In this document: in pieces, positions 9,214-16,202 of the stretch
How the letters are laid out: each line of letters starts with the position of its first letter
How positions within the stretch are numbered: position 1 is the first letter of the stretch
Assembly (NCBI GenBank): GCA_017531385.1
Contig: JAFXLD010000046.1
Span: 1-34,486, forward strand
Origin: Clostridia bacterium
Lineage (GTDB): Bacteria > Bacillota > Clostridia > Oscillospirales > Acutalibacteraceae
DNA length: 34,486 nucleotides
Direction: 5' to 3'
Notes under the pieces: generated by a model
Told to the model about the DNA's origin: nothing
The model's database searches: none
The model's input: the letters and a program-made list of their open reading frames with translations, nothing else
Made by a program: the position numbers and the translations under genes

Positions 9214-9226
9214 ATTTTTATAACAA
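9214..9226 (-). promoter_or_regulatory. Shared iol motif TTGTTATAAAAAT (candidate regulator site)
   Basis: The same 13-mer, with one base changed, occurs at 12207-12219 in front of the iolJ unit. Next to it an imperfect inverted repeat AGTCA-TTTAT-TGACA covers 9227-9241. The AraC-family regulator encoded between the two units is the natural candidate to bind here; that is inference. Confidence 0.4.
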
Positions 9227-9245
9227 GTCATTTATTGACATATTA

Positions 9246-9285
9246 ATTATATTATAATTTGTAATAACAGTTTTAATCAAGTCAA
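9246..9285 (-). promoter_or_regulatory. Probable promoter of the iolC operon
   Basis: On the minus strand TTGATT (9275-9280) is followed by an 18-bp spacer and TATAAT (9251-9256). An overlapping TTGACT (9280-9285) and a second TATAAT (9246-9251) make the exact register uncertain. This would give a leader of roughly 80 bases containing the shared motif at 9214-9226. The region is clearly AT-rich and promoter-like, but the start site is inferred. Confidence 0.45.
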
Positions 9286-9323
9286 AAATATCACACTTTA
9301 TAGACAAATATTGCGGTTTTTTG

Positions 9324-9354
9324 CACAAACAAAAAGACACCAAAAAGGTGTCTT
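9324..9354 (-). terminator. Rho-independent terminator of the iolJ-phosphoesterase-AraC unit
   Basis: AAGACACC (9334-9341) pairs perfectly with GGTGTCTT (9347-9354) across a five-base loop. On the minus strand it is followed by TTTGTTTG. The stem overlaps the AraC stop codon. It separates the regulator unit from the iolC operon. Confidence 0.88.
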
Positions 9355-10133
9355 CAACTATGCTTTCTGTAATCATACGGTGTGGTATTCATAATCTGCA
9401 TAAATACCCTGTTGAATGTTCTGATTGAACCGAAACCGACCTCTTCTGAAATACTTGCAATGCTTTTATCGGTCATTCGCAATAAATCACAGGCTTTGTT
9501 TATTCTGAGCATATTTATATAGCCCGTAAAACTGATGCCGAGTCTGTTATTAAGAAGATGTGATATATGGTATTTGCTCAGATGAAGCTCACAGGACATA
9601 TCATCAAGAGTAAGCTCTCTCGAAAAGTTCAATGAACAATAGCTTATGATATTCTGCAAAGTGGCGGAATTGCTTTTAATTCTGGGACTGAGAGAAAGAC
9701 GCTGAAGAATCATCGCAAGTGCATGATTGATAATCCCCGCACGGTATGTTTCTTTATACTGTCCGTAGTAAGTGACCGCTGAAACAAGAGTTTGCAGTAT
9801 ATCATTATCTTTGCTGAGCTTCAGAATATTATTAACAGGGACGTTATCACAAAGCAAGTCTTTTATACCGATGCAACAATCGGGGCTTATTGTAAAAAGA
9901 AAATACTGACCGTGAGTTGAGCTTTCATAACAGTGTATCTGATTCGGGAAACAGACAAACAGATCCCCGTCAGTAATTGTCATATTTTTATTGTCAATAA
10001 ACAGGTGTGATTCACCCTTGACAACATAAATCAGTTCAAGCTCTTTGTGAAGATGCGGAATGGGTTTGAGATAGTCTTCAGCCCAGACTTCCACTTGCTT
10101 TGTTCTGTTTTCATAAACAACATTTTTATCCAT
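9354..10133 (-). CDS. AraC-family transcriptional regulator
   Basis: A 259-residue cytosolic regulator. The N-terminal half is a cupin-like sensing domain (HLHKELELIYVVKGESHLFID near 27-47, then GDLFVCFPNQIH), typical of sugar-responsive AraC proteins. The C-terminal 100 residues form the double helix-turn-helix: LTLDDMSCELHLSKYHISHLL, then SIASISEEVGFGSIRTFNRVF and the ending TTPYDYR. A GGAGG ribosome site lies 9 bp before the ATG. It is 25 bp behind the metallophosphoesterase gene and immediately upstream of the iolC operon. It therefore probably controls the inositol genes in place of the DeoR-type IolR of Bacillus, which is absent here. The inducer and the sign of regulation cannot be read from sequence. 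Confidence 0.9.
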   Translation of the reverse strand: MDKNVVYENRTKQVEVWAEDYLKPIPHLHKELELIYVVKGESHLFIDNKNMTITDGDLFVCFPNQIHCYESSTHGQYFLFTISPDCCIGIKDLLCDNVPVNNILKLSKDNDILQTLVSAVTYYGQYKETYRAGIINHALAMILQRLSLSPRIKSNSATLQNIISYCSLNFSRELTLDDMSCELHLSKYHISHLLNNRLGISFTGYINMLRINKACDLLRMTDKSIASISEEVGFGSIRTFNRVFMQIMNTTPYDYRKHS

Positions 10134-10158
10134 CGGACTTCCCTCCGACTTAACTTTA

Positions 10159-11298
10159 TCAATCTTTATACTTTACTTTACGCAGACCGAAAATTCTGAC
10201 AATCAGATGTCCGCTTCCCTGCAGAAATCTCTCTCTGAGTCCTTTCAGTGCAACGGATTTTGCTGTTTTATAAATGAGTTCACCTTTATTTTTATACTGT
10301 GACAAATTTTCAGGCTTGTAAATATTATACCAGCGGACAACCTTTGATGAATAAACAGATGTGTCTTTTTCATCGATATCAATAATTCTGTAACCGTACT
10401 GTGTTGAGAAACAGTCATCCTGATATCTTGTGCTGAGTGAATTTACGATATCAACACCTTTGTACTTCACACCAAAAGCATTTGTATGATCGTGTCCCGT
10501 AAAAATACCGAGACAGTCACCTCTCTCAACAAGTGCATCAAACTGACCGTGATTTATCGCACCACAACAGGGCGGTTCTTTGAGTGTACCGAAATTGGGC
10601 ATTTTCGGATCAAATCTGTAATATCCCTCATGGTCATATATACCTTTATATGTATAGGGAGTAATGTGATTGACCTTTTTGAGTGCATCATATGATTCAG
10701 GGACAATTATATGCTGAAAAGCAAGCGAATAAACTTTTTTGCCGAACATTGATTCATATATCTTGCTCTTTTCTTTGTACCATTCAACTTTTTCTTCCGA
10801 TACATTGGCATATTTGCCTTCATCATCATAATCACCTGAATCAAAAATCCAGAGATTGAATTTAACTTCATCACTTTCTGATGCAAGAACGGGAACATTG
10901 TATGTACCGCAACCATCCATAATATCCCCTTCGTCAACAGAGATACTGCAGGGAAATTCGTTATAACAAGCCATAAGCTCCTGTCTTGTAACAATTCCCG
11001 ACTCAGAATCGTGATTGCCGAAAGTCAGCGCAACGGGAATATTCCTGTCCTGAAACAACTGCATAAAACGTCTTGTTCTTTCAAGAACTTCTTCCCTGTT
11101 GTTATCGGAAGAAATTGTATCTCCTGTCACAACTGCGACATCGGGCTTTTCACGGTCAAGTGCCTGAGCAATAAGACAAAGTGTCATTTCCTCATTATCG
11201 GCACCGATGTGTGTATCGGTAATATGAATTACTCTCAGTTTTCCGTTTTTAAAGGTAAGTGGTTCTGCAGTAGTGTTATTAAAAATTATTTTATCCAT
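10159..11298 (-). CDS. Cytosolic calcineurin-like metallophosphoesterase (Dcr2-like)
   Basis: A predicted two-metal phosphatase or phosphodiesterase of 379 residues with no signal peptide. All five family motifs are visible in order: DTHIG (D28, H30), GDT (G59-D60), GNHD (94-97), FQHI in the middle, and GHDH in the last third. The layout resembles the Dcr2/YPD phosphatase group. It lies 7 bp after iolJ and 25 bp before the AraC gene on the same strand, so it belongs to the inositol regulon unit. An activity on inositol phosphates or a glycerophospho-inositol compound would fit this position, but nothing in the sequence proves it. The ribosome site is weak (GTGAGAA), suggesting lower expression or coupling to iolJ. 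Confidence 0.88.
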   Translation of the reverse strand: MDKIIFNNTTAEPLTFKNGKLRVIHITDTHIGADNEEMTLCLIAQALDREKPDVAVVTGDTISSDNNREEVLERTRRFMQLFQDRNIPVALTFGNHDSESGIVTRQELMACYNEFPCSISVDEGDIMDGCGTYNVPVLASESDEVKFNLWIFDSGDYDDEGKYANVSEEKVEWYKEKSKIYESMFGKKVYSLAFQHIIVPESYDALKKVNHITPYTYKGIYDHEGYYRFDPKMPNFGTLKEPPCCGAINHGQFDALVERGDCLGIFTGHDHTNAFGVKYKGVDIVNSLSTRYQDDCFSTQYGYRIIDIDEKDTSVYSSKVVRWYNIYKPENLSQYKNKGELIYKTAKSVALKGLRERFLQGSGHLIVRIFGLRKVKYKD

Positions 11299-11305
11299 GA
11301 TATTC

Positions 11306-12142
11306 TCACTTATTTAAAAATATATTTATATGCTTCTTAACATTCTCATATACGGCATCTGCCATATAGGGAGAAAGTGTGAAATAATCGGGTTTATCGG
11401 CAGTTTCTGTATATTTTTTTGCATTCATTGCAAGTGCATCAAAACTTGCAGTGGCAATATTGATTTTTCTGATGCCGAGAGAAATCGCTTTTCTGAACAT
11501 TTCATCGGTTATACCGGTACCGCCGTGAAGAACAAGAGGTGTGCTGACTTTCTTATAAATTTCCTCAAGCACATCAAAACAAAGCTCGGGCAAAACGGGA
11601 TAATTTCCGTGTGCATTACCTATTGCAACTGCAAGACAGTCAACATTTGTTTTTTCACAAAACTCCACTGCCTTTTCGGGATCTGTGCACATGATTTCAT
11701 GTTTTTCCGTGTCGCCCTCATTACCGCCGACAACACCAAGCTCTGCTTCAACTGTTGCACCGTATTTATCAGCTTCAGCACGGACAGCTTTTGTCAATTC
11801 AATATTTTCCTCAAAAGGAAGAAGTGAACCGTCAAGCATAACCGATGTAAAGCCGTACTCAAGTGCAGATTCAATACACCCCATTGTCAGACCATGGTCA
11901 AGATGAACAGCAACGGGTACTTTTGCATTTTTTGCGGCAGATACCATCATCGGAGCCATAAGATGCATCGGAGACTGCTTCATTCTCTTTTCTGCAATCT
12001 GCAGAATTATGGGTGTATTCATTTCTTCAGCAGCTCTGACAGCGCCTATAATCATTTCCATATTACCGACACTGAAAGCACCGGCAGCACAGTTATTTTT
12101 TTCTGCCCAGGATAACACTCCGGTCATTTTTACAAGAGACAT
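11306..12142 (-). CDS. iolJ: Class II aldolase, IolJ-type (6-phospho-5-dehydro-2-deoxy-D-gluconate aldolase)
   Basis: A zinc-dependent class II aldolase of the fructose-bisphosphate aldolase/IolJ/KbaY/GatY family, 278 residues. The catalytic Asp82 and zinc ligand His83 lie in VHLDHG; further ligands are His178 in AIGNAHGNYP and His206 in LVLHGGTGI. In the inositol pathway it splits 6-phospho-5-dehydro-2-deoxy-gluconate into DHAP and malonic semialdehyde, the substrate of IolA. The family call is firm. The substrate is inferred from the adjacent iol operon, which otherwise lacks this step; a glycolytic or tagatose-type aldolase is the alternative. GAGGAG lies 8 bp before the ATG. It is the first gene of a unit with its own promoter. 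Confidence 0.82.
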   Translation of the reverse strand: MSLVKMTGVLSWAEKNNCAAGAFSVGNMEMIIGAVRAAEEMNTPIILQIAEKRMKQSPMHLMAPMMVSAAKNAKVPVAVHLDHGLTMGCIESALEYGFTSVMLDGSLLPFEENIELTKAVRAEADKYGATVEAELGVVGGNEGDTEKHEIMCTDPEKAVEFCEKTNVDCLAVAIGNAHGNYPVLPELCFDVLEEIYKKVSTPLVLHGGTGITDEMFRKAISLGIRKINIATASFDALAMNAKKYTETADKPDYFTLSPYMADAVYENVKKHINIFLNK

Positions 12143-12176
12143 CTCAATTCTCCTCTATATAAACACATATACAGTT

Positions 12177-12205
12177 ATTTTACATCTTTTCGGATAACAA
12201 ATCAA
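12177..12205 (-). promoter_or_regulatory. Promoter of the iolJ unit
   Basis: On the minus strand TTGATT (12200-12205), a 17-bp spacer and TAAAAT (12177-12182) form a sigma-A-type promoter 35 bp upstream of the iolJ start codon. Confidence 0.6.
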
Positions 12206-12206
12206 C

Positions 12207-12219
12207 ATCTTTATAACAA
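12207..12219 (-). promoter_or_regulatory. Shared iol motif TTGTTATAAAGAT next to the -35 box
   Basis: It matches the motif at 9214-9226 in 12 of 13 bases. It abuts the predicted -35 box, the place where AraC-family activators usually bind. A partial second copy, TTTGTTATCC, lies between the -35 and -10 boxes (about 12192-12201). Confidence 0.4.
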
Positions 12220-12223
12220 ATAG

Positions 12224-12257
12224 TGCAAAAAAACAAGACGGTGAGCACCGCCTTGTT
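12224..12257 (-). terminator. Rho-independent terminator of the AI-2E permease gene
   Basis: AACAAG (12232-12237) pairs with CTTGTT (12252-12257). After a one-base mismatch CGGT pairs with ACCG around a GAGC loop. The minus-strand continuation is T-rich (complement of the A run at 12227-12233). Confidence 0.88.
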
Positions 12258-12263
12258 CAAAGC

Positions 12264-13454
12264 TTATTCTTTACTTTCTGCAGAATCATTATCAGAAGTT
12301 TCAGTCGATTCTGATTCCACATTTACCTCCTTGGGAACTTTTTTATTGAAAATGTGTATTATTCCTTCGTCATTAAGCAGATTGATAATAATTACAATCA
12401 AGGGAAGAATAAAAATACCGACAGCGCCGAAAATCTTGATTCCGATAAACATAGCAATAATTGTAACAACAGGAGAAATACCCACCTGACCTGCAACAAG
12501 CTTGGGCTCTATAAACTGCCTGATAACTGTTATAACAGCATAAAGTATAAGAAGTCCTATACCCATTCCTATATTACCTGTTACGAAGGAATATATACTC
12601 CAAGGAATCACAACAGTACCGGTACCAAGAACGGGAATAATATCGATACATGCAATTATAAAGCTGATTATAAAAATATGAGAACCGTCAAGGAATCCGA
12701 TAAGCTTCAGAATGCTTAATCCTATAAACACTTCTGCTGTTGTGATAAATATTATTCCGATGTAGGCTTTTATCATTTTTCCTACGGAAGAAAGCAGAAT
12801 ATATTTTGCTCTTCTTACTTTATACTGATTTTCTTCACTGAACTGACGGATAATAAAATCCTTTATATCGTCAAAAGTTGAAGTCATGAAACAGGTTGCA
12901 ACAATTGAAACAACAAAACCGATAATAACGCTCGGAACCGTTGAAATAACACTTCCTATAGGAGAAATAAACTTGGAAACATTTTCTGTCAATGCAGCAA
13001 AGATATCGCCACTTGAAAAATATTCACTGACAGAATCAATACCGCTTGTAATCGCATTATTTGCTTCTGCAGGAAGAATCTGTGCAATTTCAAGACTTAG
13101 ATACCCTGTTTTCAAAACTTCAAAAAATTCAACAAGATTGGAGCATCTGTCTGTGAAATAAGTAATGAGATCTCTGACACTGTAAACTATTCTTACACCG
13201 CCCAGAACAAAAACAGTGATAATTATTCCGAACACAAACAGCGACAGAATTGCACTGATAAGCCCTTTCGGTGCTTTCTCTGATTTTGTCAACAGCTTTA
13301 ACGGCTTTTGCAGAATTGCGGCTACAATAAAAGCAAATATAAACGGAAATACAGTCCAGAATGCGTATTTCATAAAGAAATAAAATGCAACAATAAATAT
13401 ACCGAAATACAATGTATTTACGATAAAAGACCACCGTTTCTGAGTTTTGTCCAT
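12264..13454 (-). CDS. AI-2E family transporter (YtvI/YdbI-like permease)
   Basis: A polytopic membrane protein of 396 residues with about seven to eight hydrophobic helices in the usual AI-2E (PF01594) pattern. A helix pair lies near 10-50 and another helix near 65-90. A soluble loop at about 95-150 is followed by the C-terminal helix cluster. The family signatures are DIIPVLGTGTVVIPW and RQFIEPKLVAGQVGISPVV. The family covers autoinducer exporters, Na+/H+ antiporter-like members and the Bacillus sporulation protein YtvI; the substrate cannot be assigned. The last 25 residues are an acidic, Ser/Thr-rich tail. GAGGTG lies 7 bp before the ATG and a TATAAT box lies further upstream, with only a poor -35 match. 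It is a single-gene unit ended by its own terminator. Confidence 0.88.
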   Translation of the reverse strand: MDKTQKRWSFIVNTLYFGIFIVAFYFFMKYAFWTVFPFIFAFIVAAILQKPLKLLTKSEKAPKGLISAILSLFVFGIIITVFVLGGVRIVYSVRDLITYFTDRCSNLVEFFEVLKTGYLSLEIAQILPAEANNAITSGIDSVSEYFSSGDIFAALTENVSKFISPIGSVISTVPSVIIGFVVSIVATCFMTSTFDDIKDFIIRQFSEENQYKVRRAKYILLSSVGKMIKAYIGIIFITTAEVFIGLSILKLIGFLDGSHIFIISFIIACIDIIPVLGTGTVVIPWSIYSFVTGNIGMGIGLLILYAVITVIRQFIEPKLVAGQVGISPVVTIIAMFIGIKIFGAVGIFILPLIVIIINLLNDEGIIHIFNKKVPKEVNVESESTETSDNDSAESKE

Positions 13455-13564
13455 TTGAACACCTCTTTGTTATTATATACTCCTGTCGCTATTTTACACC
13501 AATATAACACCTAAAACAAGACCTTATTTTAATATTTTATCAAATTTATTATTAAGATTAGGTA

Positions 13565-13596
13565 AAATAATGCCGCCTGTGAATAATCACAAGCGG
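13565..13596 (-). terminator. Probable terminator of the cohesin/NlpC operon
   Basis: CCGC (13573-13576) pairs with GCGG (13593-13596) and TGTGA (13578-13582) with TCACA (13587-13591), with one mismatch between them and an ATAA loop. The minus-strand tail is CATTATTTTA, only moderately T-rich. It lies 18 bp after the cohesin stop codon. Confidence 0.65.
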
Positions 13597-13614
13597 ACAC
13601 TTTTAAAGAACTAA

Positions 13615-14391
13615 TTAATAATCATTCTTTTTTCTTGTAGAAACAAATGCAACACCGGCAATCACACATACACCGGCAACAAGAGCAATAAAGTGTGAAT
13701 CTCCGGTCTGAGGAATTCTATCCTTTGTTGAAGGTTCAGTTGTTGTGGTAGTTGCAGTTGTAGTCTCTGTTGGCTCGGGTTTGTCAGTAACAGGAGGCTT
13801 TGTTGAAGGATCTGTTGAAGTAGGGGGAACAGTTACCGGAGGTTCTGTTGAAGGATCTGTTGAAGCCGGAGGCGCAGTGACAGGTGGTTCTGTTGAAGTG
13901 GGCGGATTAGTTGGCTTTTCATCAGATTTTATTGTAACAACACCTGCTTTTGTATTAGCTGAAAGGTCAATTTCCTTTTCATCGGCTAACTGCTTCACAA
14001 CAACTCTGTCAATAGAAATCTTGTATGAATCTGATTTTGCATTGCTGTCAACACTAAAATTAAGTTCAAAAATATCACCATTTGCATTTACATTGCCGTC
14101 AAATTTAAATAATGCAACATTATTTTTTGTATCAACCTGATGAAGAATTGCATTTCCAACCAAACATTTTCCATCGACAAGTTTGAGAACAGAATTATCA
14201 TAATTAAATTTAACAGAAAGTGATGTAATTTCTTCACAATTCTTAAGAGAAACTTTTACACTAAAAGAATCTCCTGCTTTGACATTCGCATCTGACACCT
14301 CAACAACTGCATTTCCGTCAGCAAACACATAAACACATGAAATGCTTATTGCAACAACAGCAGCCATAATCATTGCTATTATTTTTTTCAT
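13615..14391 (-). CDS. Sortase-anchored cohesin-domain surface protein
   Basis: A secreted, wall-anchored protein of 258 residues. It has a signal peptide (1-24, ending VFA-DG), then one cohesin-like beta domain (about 27-153: KAGDSFSVKVSLKN, the FNYDNSVLKL strand, DIFELNFSVD and a SYKISIDRV ending). A Pro/Thr-rich linker follows (about 156-222) with two 15-residue repeats. The sortase signal is IPQTG (about 226-230), followed by a hydrophobic helix and a basic RKKNDY tail. I choose the ATG at 14391 because AAGGAG lies 8 bp upstream; a TTG two codons earlier is less likely. It lies 15 bp after the dockerin-bearing NlpC/P60 gene on the same transcript. The obvious inference is that it tethers that protein, or other dockerin proteins, to the wall. 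Binding specificity cannot be read. Confidence 0.88.
   Translation of the reverse strand: MKKIIAMIMAAVVAISISCVYVFADGNAVVEVSDANVKAGDSFSVKVSLKNCEEITSLSVKFNYDNSVLKLVDGKCLVGNAILHQVDTKNNVALFKFDGNVNANGDIFELNFSVDSNAKSDSYKISIDRVVVKQLADEKEIDLSANTKAGVVTIKSDEKPTNPPTSTEPPVTAPPASTDPSTEPPVTVPPTSTDPSTKPPVTDKPEPTETTTATTTTTEPSTKDRIPQTGDSHFIALVAGVCVIAGVAFVSTRKKNDY
13802..13915 (-). repeat. 45-bp tandem repeat encoding the Pro/Thr linker
   Basis: Two complete 45-bp units (13802-13846 and 13847-13891) and a partial third from 13892 each encode a 15-residue Pro/Ser/Thr unit around STDPST-PPVT. Single-base differences between units are mostly synonymous or Pro/Ala/Val changes. The repeat lengthens the stalk between the cohesin domain and the sortase signal and is a candidate for copy-number variation between strains. 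Confidence 0.75.
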
Positions 14392-14406
14392 TTTCAAATC
14401 TCCTTT

Positions 14407-16053
14407 TTAATTAATCGGATAAATATCCGGCATCATTATATGTTTCAACAAATATACTGCATCATCAGTGGTCTCATGCCCGTTCTTATCGAAATCGACA
14501 CCTCCTGTTACTTCAAAAATATCGGGCATCATAATATGTTTAAGAACATAGACTGCGTCATCTGTCGTTACATAACCGTTTTTATCATAATCAAGCGATT
14601 TTTCGCCATTAATTTTTACTACACCGTTTTCAACTTTTACATCAATAGAACTTTCATTACCGTCAGGTAATTCATATCTTGCTGTAACATCACAGGATAT
14701 TTCTGTTTCAACAAATGAGTCAACATCAGATACTAAAAAAGTAGCTTCAAAAACTATGCCATTACAGTCTCTGTTGTCGTTAAATTTAATAACAGAATAA
14801 TCACCATCCGTACTGGAAATCACTGAATCAGAAAGTTTCCATTCTTTTTTTTGTAAAGTTAGCAAAGATTTATTATATTTCAAATTTCCGATACTGATTG
14901 AATTAATGTTTTCTGCATCATTCATAGAAAACAACACTTTTATTACATCATTTGACCTTACAGACACATCGGAAACATATAAAATCGTAGTACCATTATT
15001 CTGAATACGATCTCCTACAACAAATTTAACATTGTTTGAATCAACGCCGCCTTCATGCGTATATGCACTAACATAACAAGAATATGTATCATTGTATTCA
15101 GGTGTAAAAGTGTAAACATCAGATACATTACCGGAAAAAACAGATTTTCCGTTGCTATTAAATATAGACATATATATCTTTGAATAATAAGCATCAGTTT
15201 TTGTTGTTAATGTTACAGATTCACCTAACGAAATACTATCTTTATTCACTGTCAACTCAGCTTTTGAGGGCTTATCGCCAAAAACATAAAAGTCAATCCA
15301 TTCTGAATCTACCGCACCATATGAATTATAAGCAGACATATACGCAGAATAATGTCCGGCTCTGAGAAAACTTGTCGTATATGTATACGACATTGAACTT
15401 TCCATTATTTTTTCGCCAGAATCTGCATCAAAAACAGAAAAATAGTAAGAACATAAAGCATCTGATGATGCGGAAAAAGTAAATTCTTCGCCAATACGCA
15501 TTTCAGTTTTATTAATTGAAAGACTTGCAGTTGATGGAGGACAATCAAAAAGTGTTGATTCCAAACCATATATTCTGATAACTTTATAATTGAGTCCATT
15601 TGTATGACTATTTACTTTAAATTTTTCAGTAACTCCATAACTTGGATTTAAAGCCTCTACACAATACCCGTTTTCCGTATAAATTGCCACATGACCTGAC
15701 CACGAAATTACATCTCCTGCCCTCGCATTATCTACACTTCCATATGCGATCACCGTACCATATGCAGTCGGATTATTCCAATAATTTGATGAACTTGCAG
15801 GAAGTGAAATACCAAAATGTTTGAATACATACCTAACAAACCCTGAACAATCAAAAGAATTCGGACCTTGTGTACCCCAAACATAAGGATACCCTATAAA
15901 TTGTCGTGCATAACTTACAATATCATTACCATTTGCGGCAAAAGCATTTAGAGTTAACATATTTGCAATATTACAGTCAGAAAATATTGTTACAGAAAAT
16001 AATAACAACACTGACAATAATACTGAAGTGATTTTTTTCAGCATTTCTCTCAT
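14407..16053 (-). CDS. Secreted NlpC/P60 hydrolase with cohesin-like and dockerin domains
   Basis: A secreted modular protein of 548 residues. The signal peptide is about 1-39 (long, ending NAFAA). The NlpC/P60 cysteine peptidase domain is about 41-165, with catalytic Cys69 in FDCSGF and His121 in SGHVAIY; Asn136 may be the third residue. Two similar Ig-like beta repeats follow (about 174-258 and 263-347), then a cohesin-like domain (about 350-482). A type I dockerin (487-548) ends the protein, with two near-identical calcium loops, DYDKNGYVTTDD and DFDKNGHETTDD, each followed by DAVY(V/L)LKHIMMPD. NlpC/P60 enzymes cut peptidoglycan stem peptides. It is the first gene of an operon with the cohesin gene and has a consensus promoter; AAGGTG lies 9 bp before the ATG. 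Sampled lines are more AT-rich than neighbouring operons. Confidence 0.9.
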   Translation of the reverse strand: MREMLKKITSVLLSVLLLFSVTIFSDCNIANMLTLNAFAANGNDIVSYARQFIGYPYVWGTQGPNSFDCSGFVRYVFKHFGISLPASSSNYWNNPTAYGTVIAYGSVDNARAGDVISWSGHVAIYTENGYCVEALNPSYGVTEKFKVNSHTNGLNYKVIRIYGLESTLFDCPPSTASLSINKTEMRIGEEFTFSASSDALCSYYFSVFDADSGEKIMESSMSYTYTTSFLRAGHYSAYMSAYNSYGAVDSEWIDFYVFGDKPSKAELTVNKDSISLGESVTLTTKTDAYYSKIYMSIFNSNGKSVFSGNVSDVYTFTPEYNDTYSCYVSAYTHEGGVDSNNVKFVVGDRIQNNGTTILYVSDVSVRSNDVIKVLFSMNDAENINSISIGNLKYNKSLLTLQKKEWKLSDSVISSTDGDYSVIKFNDNRDCNGIVFEATFLVSDVDSFVETEISCDVTARYELPDGNESSIDVKVENGVVKINGEKSLDYDKNGYVTTDDAVYVLKHIMMPDIFEVTGGVDFDKNGHETTDDAVYLLKHIMMPDIYPIN

Positions 16054-16109
16054 AGTAACACACCTTGTCTCTGCATTTTTTAAACATAAATTAATGATAT
16101 GACAGAATT

Positions 16110-16138
16110 ATTATACATCTATTGTTATGTTTTGTCAA
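16110..16138 (-). promoter_or_regulatory. Full-consensus promoter of the NlpC/cohesin operon
   Basis: On the minus strand TTGACA (16133-16138), a 17-bp spacer and TATAAT (16110-16115) match the sigma-A consensus at all twelve positions. The start codon lies 56 bp downstream. No other promoter in the window matches as well, so strong expression, or strong expression held down by a repressor, is expected. Confidence 0.88.
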
Positions 16139-16157
16139 TATCCATAGTTGATTTTTT

Positions 16158-16171
16158 TAAACTTTAGTTTA
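16158..16171. promoter_or_regulatory. Palindromic operator candidate upstream of the XRE regulator
   Basis: TAAACT-TT-AGTTTA is a perfect 14-bp palindrome (arms 16158-16163 and 16166-16171). It lies just upstream of TATATT/TATTAT (16175-16182), the likely -10 region of the XRE gene, and 20 bp from the -35 box of the divergent NlpC promoter. Autoregulation by the XRE protein, possibly extended to the NlpC operon, is inferred. Confidence 0.45.
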
Positions 16172-16202
16172 GTGTATATTATAGCTATAGAGGGTGATAA
16201 GA

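Noticed and set aside
11330-11827. Plus-strand frame of 165 residues opposite iolJ.
   Set aside because: Cys/Phe-rich low-complexity translation typical of a shadow frame; iolJ on the other strand has complete active-site motifs.
13745-14140. Long plus-strand frame (131 residues, Val/Gly-rich) opposite the cohesin gene.
   Set aside because: It is the antisense reading of the Pro/Thr-rich repeat, which naturally lacks stops; it has no ribosome site and no family features.
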